From assembly GCF_011386835.1 (NCBI RefSeq), contig NC_088795.1, forward strand, positions 13,435,441 to 13,499,440: a stretch of 64,000 nt of DNA, given 5' to 3'. Below, piece after piece: positions 1 through 10,810 of this stretch (its first letter is position 1; every line of letters starts with the position of its first letter). The translations under genes were made by a program, and so were the position numbers. Origin of the DNA: Chrysemys picta bellii. Its lineage: Eukaryota > Chordata > Testudines > Emydidae. The notes under the pieces are model-generated. The model did not search any database. It had not been told where the DNA came from and was given only the letters and a program-made list of their open reading frames with translations.

Positions 1-321
1 ATTACCATGTGACTTATTGGTATTCTGCATTTCCATCCTTTATTGCCAGTTTTTATTGCTGGTGCTGCACACTGGCAGGTTTGAAAGGTGAGAGGTATGA
101 TCACAACACAAAACTGAAGCTTAGTCCAACAGTTAATTCTCAGAATTACAAGGCCAGAATCAGAAAGGTAGTTGATCTCATGACAAAAGTCCAAATACAT
201 CTTGGGACCTTCAGCAAATATGAAAGGTCCTGCAGTAGTGAGAACTATGCAGTAGCACATGAAAATACTGTTCTAATAAAGTGAAAGAGGTATTGAGAAA
301 GAGTCTTGATTTTAAAATATC
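1..321. other. No gene or repeat recognised
   Basis: AT-moderate single-copy-looking sequence. The open frame at 9-284 has no recognisable domain. I see no repeat signature before the Penelope insertion that follows. Confidence 0.4.
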
Positions 322-333
322 TTTGTGCTAATA

Positions 334-549
334 ACAGGTTTCAGAGTAGCAGCCGTGTTAGTCTGTATCCGCAAAAAGAACAGGAGTACTTGTGGCACCT
401 TAGAGACTAACACATTTATTAGAGCATAAGCTTTCGTGGGCTACTGCCCACTTCTTCGAATGCATCCGAAGAAGTGGGCAGTAGCCCACGAAAGCTTATG
501 CTCTAATAAATGTGTTAGTCTCTAAGGTGCCACAAGTACTCCTGTTCTT
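334..549. mobile_element. Penelope-like retroelement terminus, inverted palindrome
   Basis: Seen: bases 372-553 form a near-perfect inverted repeat centred on ATGCAT at 460-465, with arms of about 91 bp and one mismatch (459/466). The unit begins with a single-copy lead (gtttcagagtagcagc) and then reads into both arms. A 12-bp direct repeat, TTTGTGCTAATA, flanks it at 322-333 and 550-561, which I read as the target-site duplication. Known: this terminal sequence is abundant in turtle and crocodilian genomes, and I recognise it as the end of Penelope-like elements, whose pseudo-LTRs occur in inverted or tandem arrangement. No reverse-transcriptase coding sequence is present, so this is a terminal-only, non-autonomous insertion. 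Confidence 0.75.
466..503 (+). ncRNA. Hammerhead-ribozyme-like motif in Penelope terminus
   Basis: Read as RNA: CCGAAGA (466-472, matching CUGANGA except U4 to C), one unpaired A (473), a six-base stem II GUGGGC/GCCCAC (474-479 with 484-489) closed by AGUA, then GAAA (490-493). Stem III is A-G-C (493-495) pairing with G-C-U (500-502) across the loop UUAU, and the next base, C503, sits where the cleavage-site nucleotide belongs. Because the element is a palindrome, the minus strand carries a similar core with C3 changed. Penelope-like elements are known to encode hammerhead motifs. Here the U4 change and the extra A suggest a decayed or weak ribozyme. Activity is inference. Confidence 0.5.
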
Positions 550-561
550 TTTGTGCTAATA

Positions 562-1098
562 GAAATCTATTAGCAAGCTCTAAGTACATGTAGAAAAAAC
601 ACTGTCCTGCTCTGTTGAAACAAACTGGTCTTCTTAGCAGAGAATAAAAGGTGACTGCAGGGGACTTGTAATCTGGACACGCAGGCTTCTAGGGGCATTT
701 ATAAAATCACCTGAAGTACCGTAAAGCCTGTAGAACAGTGCTCACTCTGCATACAAGTGACTTGGGTGTTCTTCAAAGACATGGTGAAATGCCTTGGGTG
801 ACACTGTGCCTTCTACACAAATAAAAAAATCCCTCTTCTCATATATATATTCTTTATATTTTCAGAGAAGGAGTAAAGAATATCTAGATTAGGAGTTACC
901 TCCACTGCAGTGTTTTCCAGTGCAGAAGCAAAATAATTAGATATTCTAAAAGGAGTTTGCAGTGGGAGAAAACAAGGATGAGGACTTAGCAGCAACGACC
1001 TTTTCAGAAATAGAAGGGAAGACAAGAATATAAGGCCGGATTTTTTTCAGAGGTATGGAATTACATGCTTTCTTTGTCCATTCAGTTACCACAACTAA
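562..1098. other. No gene or repeat recognised
   Basis: Contains a short (TA) run near 840-850 and a few short unconvincing open frames. I recognise no exon, RNA gene or mobile element. Confidence 0.35.
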
Positions 1099-1363
1099 GG
1101 CCTGGTCGATCTAAATTACTCAACTTCAGCTATGTGAATAACGTAGCTGAAGTCGATGTACTTAGATCTACTTACTGCAGTGTCTTCACTACGGTGAGTC
1201 GACTGCTGCCGCTCCCCTGTCAACTCCGCCTGCGCCTCTCGCCGAGCTGGAGTACAGGAGTCGACAGAGAGCGCTTGGGGATCGATTTATGGCGTCTAGA
1301 TAAATCGATCCCCGCTGGATTGATCGCTGCCCCGCCGATCTGGCCGGTAGTGAAGACATATCC
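1099..1363. mobile_element. Harbinger-like MITE (old copy)
   Basis: Starts GGCCTGGTCGAT and ends AGTGAAGACATATCC, degenerate versions of the GGCCTGGTCTACACT-type inverted ends. A TAA-like triplet precedes it. Internally it shares motifs with the MITE at 56904-57197: an inverted AGCTGAAGTCGA block and a GATCGATTTAT...ATAAATCGATC hairpin around 1281-1310. The PIF/Harbinger assignment rests on the 3-bp TTA-type target duplications of the better copies. The ORFs over it on both strands are by-products of base composition. Confidence 0.65.
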
Positions 1364-2229
1364 TCAGTGTATAAACTGGGTAGGTGCAAGTGGAGCTTGC
1401 CAGTTAGATGCATAACTTGACCATTTGTGAGCACAGATCCTTATTTCATGTATATAATGAAAATCGGATGTGTAAAGCCCCCACCAGAACCCAAAAAGAA
1501 GAATGGCTTAGAGGAAGAATGGTAGCATAAGAATGAAGTTGAAAGTGCGGATGACCATCTCTTTGCTAGAGATGAACAGACATCCTCCTTATTAAAAATA
1601 CACACTCAGATCTAGTAAGATGAGGAAAAAAAGAAGGGCGGGATCCAAGATCAGATAGAAGAAGAGGATCATTTATTATATGGAAGCTGTTAGTTTTAAT
1701 ATCATGAGAACACAAGAGAACTAATTTTTCTGGAACAAAGCTGAAGAAGGGGAGGATATCACTAATTTTGAGTATAACAGATTCAATAAACCTCTCGTTC
1801 AGATTATGTGCTGCATGTTAAAGGGCTGTGGTATAGTCTGTGTAGAAAAATCTTAAAAACTCTCTCTAATGGTCATTGTCTTGTAGGTGGATGAAAGCCT
1901 TTCAATGGGTAGATCTGCATTAGAAAATCAGAGATCAAGCACATCACTTTTATTCTAAGCAAACACAGCTATCTTTAGAAATATGTGAAATCATAACCAA
2001 GCCATAGCTGAAAGCAACCTTTTTACATAGCTGCTAACTCTCTTTCAGACTCTCATTATATTGCAAGGGGTAGATAAGCAAGTTAATTGTCAAGACCAAT
2101 TATCTGCTCATTAAAGGCAGAGCCAAAACCAAGAGTAATTAGGATGGGAATAATATTTGCTTTGCAGTTTCAGTTAAGAGAGAAAAAGCAGGATTCCCTG
2201 CTTTGCCACAAACTCCTGGCATGACTTTG
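1364..2229. other. No gene or repeat recognised
   Basis: AT-rich sequence with no long open frame and no recognisable repeat. Confidence 0.35.
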
Positions 2230-2862
2230 GGTAAGTCACTAAGGCCCAAATGTTTAAAGGTTGTTGGCATCCTTTCGTCTGCGAGAGATGGTGGGAATTG
2301 CAGCCTATGATGTAGATGGTTTGCAATGTCTCATGTGACTGAATAGTCCAATCCAAGATTTGCATGATCTTTGGCAGTTATTGCAAATGTACGTATCTTG
2401 GTTGGGAGCTGCTTGCTTTCCTCTTCAAGCTGTAGGACCCAGCTTCTGTCATGGACTTTGATACCCCGACGGAGACAATGGCGCCACTTGTTACGATCAC
2501 TTGCCTAGACTTCCCATTGGTCAGGATCAATTTCAAATTCCTTCATATCTCACTTGCATGTGTCTTTATAGCAAAGCTTGGAACATCCTATTGTTCTTGT
2601 TCCCTCTGATAGCTCCCCGTATACCATGTCCCTGGGTATACGTCCATCTTCCAACCTACTCAGATGGCACCGCCAGTGGAGTCATCTTTGCTTGAGCAGG
2701 GCTGTCACACTGGTAAATTTGCCTTTTGAAGAACTTCTGCGTTGGTGACACTAACTTTCCATTTGGTGTTGAATACATAGCGCAACCAACGTAGGTGGGA
2801 ACTGTTTAATCTTTTCTCCTGACAAGCATAAGTTGTCCATGTTTCCCCCACCCTACATGAGA
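2230..2862 (-). mobile_element. Old LINE 3' end (reverse-transcriptase C-terminal region plus zinc-knuckle)
   Basis: Translating the minus strand across 2862-2230, with stops and frameshifts, gives the characteristic tail of a non-LTR retrotransposon. It runs HLRWLRYVFNTKW...VTNAEVLQKANLP, then LHWRCHLSRLEDGRIPRDMV, YGELSEGTRT, YKDTCK and DPDQWEV, then a late CNNC(x)n..SHMRHC module near 2390-2320. This order (RWxGHxxRMxDxRxPK, YGEL, YKD, a W-rich stretch, then a CCHH finger) is common to a LINE group found in fish and invertebrates. I cannot assign the clade with certainty (RTE/jockey-type possibilities). At least three in-frame stops and one frameshift show it is dead. Confidence 0.6.
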
Positions 2863-2891
2863 GTGCTGAGGACACACACTTGGAACACCAG

Positions 2892-2957
2892 GCTCCAGTG
2901 GCCTAATGGATAAGGCATTGGCCTCCTAAGCCAGTGGGTTCAAGTCCCATCTGGGGT
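2892..2957 (+). pseudogene. tRNA-Arg(CCT) pseudogene lacking the variable loop
   Basis: The sequence folds as a tRNA: acceptor GCTCCAG pairs with CTGGGGT (two G-U), D-arm GCCT...GGC, anticodon stem TTGGC/GCCAG with loop CTCCTAA (anticodon CCT), and T-arm TGGG-TTCAAGT-CCCA. It closely matches the vertebrate tRNA-Arg-CCT sequence known to me, but the 5-6 bases between the anticodon stem and the T stem are missing. A-box (TGGCCTAATGG) and B-box (GGTTCAAGTCC) are intact, so it could still be transcribed by Pol III. No clear T-run terminator follows at once. The missing variable loop should prevent normal tertiary folding, so I call it a pseudogene. It could instead be an unusual SINE head. Confidence 0.75.
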
Positions 2958-2992
2958 TAAAAGTTTATGTTTAAAGGAACAGAGAGTTGCCT

Positions 2993-3080
2993 AGTGGGAT
3001 TTTTAAAACCACCTGGGTACTTAAGTCCCATTGCTTTTAATAGGACTTAGGCACCTAGGCACTTTTGAAAATCTCACTTG
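2993..3080. mobile_element. Short palindromic MITE
   Basis: Imperfect inverted repeat: an arm starting GTGGGATTTTTAAAA and a returning arm ending TTTTGAAAATCTCAC, with internal CTTAAGTCCCATT / AATAGGACTTAG. Related palindromes recur at 44215-44280 and 57594-57665. No coding capacity. Confidence 0.5.
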
Positions 3081-3119
3081 GCACCTATCTTTACCTTGAA
3101 TTACCTAAATACTTTTAAT

Positions 3120-3272
3120 CATCTTGCCTGCTGCCTCAGTTCCACATCTGTACAATGGAAAAAGCAGCACTTCCTGCCACATAGGGGTGTGGTGAGGATA
3201 AATATGTTAAAGATTCTGAGGGGGTCACATATTATAGTAATGGGAGCCATGTAAGTACCATAGATAGGAAGG
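3120..3272 (+). mobile_element. Turtle SINE 3' half (Cry-type)
   Basis: Carries the typical body and tail of the tortoise tRNA-derived SINE: 'cctcagttccacatctgtacaatgg', then 'aggataaatatgttaaag', then the end 'catgtaagtaccatagata'. The tRNA-derived head is absent or replaced by unrelated sequence. Same orientation as the tRNA-Arg pseudogene upstream. Confidence 0.75.
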
Positions 3273-3275
3273 ATG

Positions 3276-4811
3276 GATTATGGGCCATCCTTATGATTGG
3301 TGATACTCAGGTGAGGATGGCGGGATATGATCTATACAAGTTAGAGTGGTGAAGTGAAATCTCTTCAAATATGGAGGCTCTACAAGGAAACAAATGATAT
3401 CAGTCTTGTATTAAAGTGGCAGTTGCAGCTTAGAACAGATTTCTTTGGTTTAAATGAATTGTGGGCTTTAGACATTTGACAGACAGTTGGAATGGTTGTC
3501 CAATTCCAATTGCTCAGTTCCAATAACCAAGGGCTAGATTCTGGCTGGCCTTTATGTAGCTGCATGCTGGGGGTGGGGAGAAAGAGCACAAGGAGCTTTC
3601 CCCATTCTTGCACAGCTTGTGTAAGGGCCAGGCACGGTTTCTGTCCCTGTGCTTAGGGAAGCATTGTCTCCCTATTCCCAGGGGGTGGACCGAGTCCCAA
3701 AGGAGACGGGGGAAATGGAGTCATGCCCCACCCACACCTTGTCCTCCACTGGCCTGTGACGTGAGACTGGAGCAGTAAGCTGTGCTCCATCAGAAGGGCA
3801 GTAGCAGATGCATTATAGCTGTGTGCAGGGGAGGTCCGGGAGGCATTCTTCACCATCCCTTACTCTGGTCTCCGCCTAACATGCACAAGCTAGTCCTAAG
3901 TGAATTACAAATTCAGCGGCAAGCTAGATCCAAAACTAAGTGCTGCCACTGATACGGTTGGTAATGGATCAGTACAAATTTTCTGCTGCTAGAATTCCAC
4001 TCACTTGGGAAGTGCTAGGCCAAATTCTCTCCTGGCACTGAATTTACTAATTCAGCTAAAATCCACAAATAGGCAGGAAATCCCCAATGAATGGAATGTT
4101 TAGGGACAGTATAGAGAATGGCAGAGACTATCAATATTTTTTTTAAAAAGTCATTGACTAAGATTTGGAGAAGACATTACATAAAAACAAAACATCCTTT
4201 TAACTGGAATTGGTGTTTATTGCCTGTCTCAAGGCCTGTCATATAAAACCTATATTAAAAATTAAAAGATGCCTTTTTCAAATAATCTGATGTAGGTTTT
4301 AAACTGGCAAACCTAGAAGCAGGGGATAATTTTTACGAAAGGACTTTGGGATCTGTGGAAACCATGGTTACAGGTCCTTCACATTTGAGAAAGACTGATG
4401 CTGAGTGGGATGCTTAGCTGAGTGGGTCTTTTTAATGGATGGTTTTTGTTTTAGATCTGATGCATTGTAAAATGTGTCCTAAAAACAACACACCTTCACA
4501 CTGCTTTGTCTGTCTTTGCATATACAGATGGCTTTATATGCCTTAGGAGAAATTAGAAAAAGCCTTTCAATACAAGAGTAAGAACTCATGGTGGGTTTTT
4601 TTCCCCCTTTATTTCCAAATAAACCGCAGTTTGCAAGTAGTTACTGTATCACTGCTGGCCTGTGGCAAGCTGGCTGATCATATGGTACAAGCTCATCTTC
4701 ACCTGTTGACTAGCATCCAAAGAAGTGGCAGGCATACTAACTACTTCCTGCAGCAGGGTGGCCTGCCCCTTTATAGGCCAAGAGACCTTGGTCCAGTCAG
4801 CTCTGTTCAGT
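3276..4811. other. No gene recognised; mostly unassigned sequence
   Basis: Includes a moderately GC-rich part (3530-3860) with short open frames on the minus strand and no recognisable domain. The rest is AT-rich. No repeat was identified with confidence. Confidence 0.3.
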
Positions 4812-4816
4812 GAGCC

Positions 4817-5477
4817 TGTAGTGGGGTAGTTACCCCACTCCTGCCCTGAAGGGCTGGGAGAGGGCTGTGGCAGGGAAAAAGCTGGGCTGATTGGGGGAAG
4901 CAGCCACAGCTGGCCCTATAAGAGGTCTGAGGGCCAGAGACTGGGACAGACACACTCTCTCTAGCTTCCTGGAGGGAGAAGGACCTGGCTGCCTGGGAGC
5001 TGACAGGATACCTGAGGTGGAGCTGTGCGGGGGAAGGGCAGAGGGAGCTGGGGAGCTCCAGCCTAGCAAAACCCCAGGCTGCAGGCCTAGTTCAGGGCCC
5101 ACAAAAGGTCCTGGGGCTGCAGAGGGGCAGCCCAGAGATAGGCAGAGGCACCTGGTCCAACCCCTCTTGCCGATGATGAGTGGTTTATAGACTGTAGTCC
5201 GCCCCAGTGAGTGGAGGCCAGATGGCGACTGCCAATAACCACTGAGGCAAGGTGAGGATAGAGAGTTGGGGGTTCCCCTGGGAGGGGAGACCCAGAGATA
5301 GTGGGGGTGCTGTGGTGGGCAGAACCCCTGGGCAAAGGGCACCGGGGTCTGGGAGGGACATGGGGGGGCCTGTGGCAGGCGAGACACCGGCATGCAGAGG
5401 GCGCTCTGGGTTGGAAGAGCTAATTCCCAGGATGACCAGCAGGAGGCGCTGTGCCACTAAGGCATCACCCCACCACA
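4817..5477 (+). mobile_element. Solo LTR with 5-bp target duplication
   Basis: Begins TGTAGTGGGGTAGTTACC and ends ATCACCCCACCACA (TG...CA). The 5-bp direct repeat GAGCC is exact on both sides (4812-4816 and 5478-5482). A TATA box (TATAAG at 4917-4922) lies about 100 bp in, fitting a plus-strand U3. The last 60 bp (agctaattcccagg...accagcaggaggcgc) match the 3' end of the LTR at 16498-17288, so the two belong to one family. No internal retroviral sequence adjoins it. Gypsy versus ERV cannot be decided from the LTR alone. The 187-codon minus and 137-codon plus open frames are shadows of GC-rich LTR sequence. Confidence 0.85.
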
Positions 5478-5482
5478 GAGCC

Positions 5483-6185
5483 CCCACCCTGCTACACCTG
5501 TGCATGGCTGGATTTCAGGTGAGGGAAGCCCACCCTCAGAGCACTGTTCTGGAGAGGAGAGCGGAGTGCTGCAAGGAGCCAGAGGAAAGCACGAGACAGG
5601 AAGAAGCCTGTGGAAAACTCCAGGCAGGAGCAGCAAGCATCACAACAGAGCCCAGGATGGACTGAGGGGAGAAATGAAAAGGAGCCTGGAAAAGGCAAAG
5701 CCTGAGGCCAGAGGGTGGGCAGAAGAGGAGGGAAGACAGACTACTCGTGAAGGAGGGGCTGGGCCCAGTTTGAGAGGCAAAGGTTCTGTGTTTTTGGTCT
5801 TGTATACCCTGGCACGGGTGGACTTTTGTTAATGGATTGGCTGGAGGACCAAGTTACTGAGGGAAAAATGAGTCAGAGATGCTGCAGGGCCACTCCATGC
5901 TACAAGAGGGTGCTCTGGAGTCAGTGATTTTTCTGTGTAAGCAATTTCTACAGTGATATTATGTGACGAGAAAGAGACGTGTCCTGAAGAGTCCCATGTA
6001 GGAGGGGCAATCTGCACAACTCAGTTCCTCTCTACAGTGATGCAGCATTTGAGAAACTCCAGTGATGTTATTCTTTAACAGTGTCTTTGCTGTACCCCCC
6101 AGCTGTCTTTGGGGGCAGAGGGAATGAGAAGCAATTGAATTTGGGGAGGAGGGAGGGAAGGCATGAAATGGAAACAGGTAGGGTA
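5483..6185. other. Unassigned GC-moderate sequence
   Basis: Purine-rich on the plus strand (5520-5800), giving short open frames without recognisable domains. It could be a decayed LTR or internal sequence related to its neighbour, but I see no boundaries. Confidence 0.3.
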
Positions 6186-6610
6186 GGAAGGAGGGTGAAG
6201 TGGGTAGAGATGTGCAAAGGACAGAAGTTCCATTTCACAAAGGATTTAGAGACTTCAAAATTTGGCTTTTTGTTTCAGATCAGAACAAAATCTGAATTTT
6301 TTTAAAATTCTCTGCACAGGAAAATTTGGGGGGGGGGAATGGTTTCAGGTAGATCAGAACTTCATTTTAACAATGATTTTGCTTGGTAATATAGTACAAA
6401 ATATAAATAATGCAAAATGTCAAGATGAAAAGTCATTTCAAAACTAAAAATTGAAACATTTTGTTCCAAAAGTGTCAAAAGGGGATATTTTGACATGGTT
6501 GGAAAAATTTCCAGTTTCCTTCCAAAACAAAATTCTGACAAAATTGTCCCCATCTGCCTGAGGTCACAGAAGCATTTTGACTTTGCCAGGACCACATATT
6601 CCAAAGGAGC
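6186..6610. repeat. AT-rich self-complementary old repeat
   Basis: Repeated short motifs AAATTT, AAAACATTT and CATTTTGA and their complements recur (for example 'ccatttcacaaagg', 'gaaacattttgttcc', 'atattttgacatgg', 'ttctgacaaaattgtcc'), plus a G9 run near 6331. This resembles a widespread old amniote interspersed repeat with many TTTTGAAA/TTTCAAAA words. The family is not assigned. Confidence 0.4.
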
Positions 6611-6689
6611 ATGGTTCTATTGACGTTTCTCTCACCCGCTTTTGTAATGGAGATGCATGGGACTGAAACTCAGAAGATGTCAAGGACAC

Positions 6690-6905
6690 TGAAGTGCTCT
6701 ACCTCAATCCAAGGACAGTGAGAAGGAACTAGATTGGTGGCTAGGTCCCACACCACCATTTGTACCGTTGGTACGGGCACAAGGATAGTTATGGTGCATG
6801 CACAAACCAAATGGACACTGCTAGCATTAATCTCTGATCTCAGGTGCACATCTACAGTGAAATGCACATAGGACAACATATTTCAAAGAACTGCAGTTAC
6901 TGTAC
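6690..6905. mobile_element. Possible terminal part of a DNA-transposon MITE
   Basis: The end 'aagaactgcagttactgtacaggtaagtaa' resembles the conserved terminus of a turtle interspersed family that ends in a GTTACTG...GGTAAGTAAC palindrome. Internal 'ggtgcatgcac' is also family-like. The other end was not found. Confidence 0.35.
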
Positions 6906-6924
6906 AGGTAAGTAATCATTCCTT

Positions 6925-7035
6925 CCTCATCTGTAAAATGGAGATATTCCCCTACCTCACAAGGATACTGAGGATAAAACCTACAAGGAGTGTGAGGCAC
7001 TCAGCTACTATGGTGATAAGTACATAGAATACCAC
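6925..7035 (+). mobile_element. Turtle SINE 3' tail (Cry-type)
   Basis: Shows 'cctcatctgtaaaatggagata', 'ctacctcacaaggatactgagg' and 'gtgaggcactcagctactatgg', the conserved body of the turtle tRNA SINE. The tRNA-derived head is missing (5' truncated). Confidence 0.75.
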
Positions 7036-8522
7036 CTCTGCAACATTGCTCCTCCTCCATCCCTGCAGAAACGTCTCCCCTACTAGTAGTCCTCTCCCGC
7101 TATACAATGCTCAGCTGTCTAGTTACATTAACAGACCTAGTTGGTGTTAATAAGGAAAGCAGGATTGGGCCCTGACTTCCTTAGGGAAATTCAGCAGTTT
7201 TAGGAGATTCTTTCAGATATGTTTTAAACACACAGAAGCCTTTGTTTCTTGAAGCAAGATTAAAAAAAAGTCTTAACTCAAGAACAGACGTCCAAAACCT
7301 ACACCCTTAAAAGATTTTAGTTCATCAACAATTAAAGTGCCCACCGAATAGCCTCACCGAGGCTGCTGCCTGCTGGAAACTGCCTTCATTTACAGTAGTA
7401 GCCTCAACATTTCCATGCATCTTCCTCTTACAACTAGTAAGAGGAAGTAATTTTAATTGAACCACATCTTCTTAATGATGTTTTTTCAAATTGTGTTCTT
7501 TTCAGTCTCATCCTATCCACTACTTGATAAAGTCCTTACATTGTGTATATTTGCAACTTCAGTGATTCCCATTCAGTAGTTTCTATGTAGTGTCTTCAGT
7601 TCATCTTTCCACTGCTGCTTCAGTTTCCCTTCCCAAAGTGATGTTTCCATTTTGTGAATAGGGACCCTCTGTAAGGAAACAAGAGATCTGACCTTTGAAG
7701 TAAGCGCTGTGACTCTGATCTGTGTTGGGGTTAGGTGACCTGGAGCCACTCGTCTGGAGCAGGTACTGTATAGGTTTTATCATACATATTGCTTTAATGG
7801 TGAGGCTCATAACCTGACAATTCAGCAATGGCATTATTAGAAATATTTAAATTTAAGGAGATTTCTAATGCATTAGAGAAGTGGGTTAAGTCCAAGGCCG
7901 GTTATGCCTCATTTTGAACTAAAGCACTCACTGAGAAACCTGTCCATGTCACACAAACAGCCCCCACAGATAAGACAAAATTAACTTTTGATGCCAGGTT
8001 GAAGGTTTGGAAACACTCCAAGGGCCTTAGCCACTCATCTTCCATTCAATTTAGTGTAAGGGTGTGGGAGTGGGGCCATGACTTCATAAAGTGCTCTTTA
8101 TGAATCTCCTTTCCTCAGCCACAGTTACTGGTTGTGCTGAGTCTGTGTAACTGGCCATATTACTATAGATGATAAATTGCTGTTCCTCCAAATCATAATA
8201 AAGTGACTTGAGTTCATGCCATGATAAGAGAAAAATCAAATGTAAAGGCCAATGCCAGCTCTAAAAATTCTTGCTGCCCAAAGCAAACTGCTCACATATA
8301 GGGGAGGGCCAGCCATAGAAGGGATTTAGACATTTTCAGCCCTTACAAAGATTGTTATGAAAAGGAAAAGATAAATCTGTCCTCGGGAAATAATTCCTTC
8401 CAAGGGACCAGAGTAAATTCTGGGAACTGTTCACTGCCGTCCTCTTCTCTTTCATAAATTCATCCTCCTGAAGCAACAACAGTGCAAAGTCTTCAGTTTT
8501 AACAGGTCTTATTGTGTCATTT
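7036..8522. other. No gene recognised; contains a short perfect hairpin
   Basis: AT-rich unassigned sequence. Bases 7421-7431 and 7437-7447 form an 11-bp perfect hairpin (CTTCCTCTTAC / GTAAGAGGAAG, 5-nt loop). No exon or RNA gene recognised. Confidence 0.3.
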
Positions 8523-8527
8523 GGCCC

Positions 8528-9267
8528 TGTCACAGTTTCAGGGATAACCGCACTTTGACGACCCCCCCCCCTTCCCTGAGGGCTCTCACTTAAGAGGTGA
8601 CAACTGGGAGCCTGAAACCTTAGGTGGAGACCTGCATCTCTCTCCCTCAGGACTGGGGTTTGTCTTGCAGTCCCTATGCACCTCCTTGCAATTTCCCCAG
8701 CAGGTCTGACTGAGGTACAGCACCTGTGGTTAGTCTTTCTCCAGGGGCTACAACAGTGTATACCAGTTGCCAACCAGCCTTCACAAAACAAAATACATTT
8801 ATTGGCAAGGTAAAAAGCCGTACAGAGAGAAAAAAGCCTATAGACATTCTTACCTGCATGCTATAAGCTTACCGGAGATCACCCATCAGTATTATGGGGT
8901 CTTAGGAAACTTCAGTCTTTCCAATCCTGCCACAAGTGTTGGAGCTTCCCCTTTGAACAGAAGGTCCTGTCCATTTGCTGAATCAAATGAAGATCCTGTG
9001 GGCAGTTTAAACTCAGCCTTTTTATGCCAAAAGGACTCTGTTGATCTCTGGAAAATGCAGTTTGCACCAATATATGCACCCCTCTCCAAGGGCAGTAACT
9101 CTCTGGGGGTATTTACAAGTCAAGTGATTTGCCTTAATCATTTCCTCCTCTCCACACACCCCATAGGTTTTGGATCCTGGAGCATACAATCCCTGGCCCC
9201 CAGTGATACATAAACCATTCATAAACTTAACACAATATGGCCCCCAACTATATTGCAGGGTGTTATA
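8528..9267 (-). mobile_element. Solo LTR with 5-bp target duplication
   Basis: Begins TGTCACAGTTTCAGGG and ends GCAGGGTGTTATA (terminal CA decayed to TA). The direct repeat GGCCC flanks both sides (8523-8527 and 9268-9272). A TTTATT at 8798-8803 reads as AATAAA on the minus strand, suggesting a minus-strand LTR. A poly-C run near 8562 is probably expanded. No gag, pol or env sequence adjoins it. The open frames on both strands inside it (up to 151 codons) have no retroviral or host domain. Confidence 0.75.
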
Positions 9268-9272
9268 GGCCC

Positions 9273-10805
9273 CATGATATATAGCAGCATGACAGAGACA
9301 ATGAAAGCGTTCTGTCCGGTTGAGATTTTTCAAAGTAGTATGGAGGATTAGCACAGAAATTTAATGAAACATGCTTTCCCCAACACCTTGGGCCAACTAG
9401 GGAGGGACAGACAACTATAGGGAAGTAAACAACTGTTCAATTCAGGCAGCTAGCAGGCCTGTCCCTTGATTAGAGCAGAGGGGCATGCATCCATTCGTTA
9501 CAACTGCAGAGCCTGTTCGAGCCTCTTGTTTTGGCTCCACTGCAGCAAGAAGCCCCGGAAAAGGCTTCAGGTGGGGTAGCAGCAACAGACCAGGGGGACT
9601 CAGTCATTTCTACAGTAGGATGCTGTCCATGCTGCAAGGCTGAGATCTAGCCTGGAGGAAGGGGAGGACATGAGTAGCCCTCTCACACTAGGAGATCATT
9701 CAGTTCTGCTGTTTTGATCAAACCCGGTCTGGAATGAGAGAGTGAGCTTTAAGGAAGAGTGCTGCCGCCGCCACCACCACAAAAACCTTCCGTATTCTGT
9801 ACTTCCTCTAACTCTCCCTAGTCTCCTCCTTGCTAACTATTGTTCTGATGTTAGTGCTGGCATGTAGCTGAGAATGTTCCTTGGAGGACAGTGGATGTAT
9901 GGCCGTTCAGAGTATGAGTATTGCCAACACTTGGATACCAAAAGGTCCTGCTCAATAAACACAAACAAAGTTAAAAATAAATGGTCAGGCACTTACAGCA
10001 TCTTATTAACTGAATGGAGACATTACTGAGGATGTTCCTTGTCTCATGAATTATGACTGAAGGCTTATTAGTGATATAAAATAGCAATCTTTTGTGCAAT
10101 GGCATTTTGGAGATAATTAGTTTGTGTACAATGGTTGAATTTTAAAGTGCATTGGTGGCAGAATGTATGAAAACTAAGAGCTTTCAGAAAAGGAACACAA
10201 CCTTGCCATTAATCAAATGCAATGGATAAACATCACAAAGATTAAAATTATACATTCTGGATGCGCTCTTTTTAATAGAGTAATGCCATATTAAAATATA
10301 GAGAAACCATATCTACCTAAATGACCTGAGATTTTCAGATTAGATTTTGTTTTTATGCATAAATGTGCCTGATGCAGAATATTGTACATTTGCTTAGTCA
10401 GTACCAATTCAGGAAAAACAAAATTCTTGGCTGCCATCTGTTCCTTAGAGCCGATGTAGGTAATAGAGTAAAACTTCTCTCTAAGGGTCTTTGCTTTTAA
10501 AAAAAACGTAGTCAAAGTAATCAGAAAACACTTACTTTTCTCCTCTCAGGGAGGTGTTGCATATTCATCAATTACTCATTCAGAGCCTACCTGCTCTGCC
10601 AGACTGAAGAACCCTCCCTCTCATTGATGGGAACCCACTCATGTGAGTAGCAAGCGCTCACCACTCACCTGGGAATTAAGTGTTCACACAGGAGAGGGAG
10701 AGTTCTAGAATTGTGCCACAAAGTATACAAAGAACACAGAGGACCATCTTGTTTTTAGTGATTCATTTGCTTTTCCAAGAGTAATATGAAGGGATATATG
10801 CCAGG
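9273..10805. other. No gene or repeat recognised
   Basis: Mixed sequence with a small (CCG/CCA) tract near 9763-9781. Mostly AT-rich after 9950, with no convincing coding potential. Confidence 0.3.
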
Positions 10806-10810
10806 GTCAT

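Noticed and set aside
4830..5393. 187-codon minus-strand frame
   Set aside because: Antisense to a solo LTR with an exact 5-bp duplication. No domain; overlapping frames occur on the plus strand.
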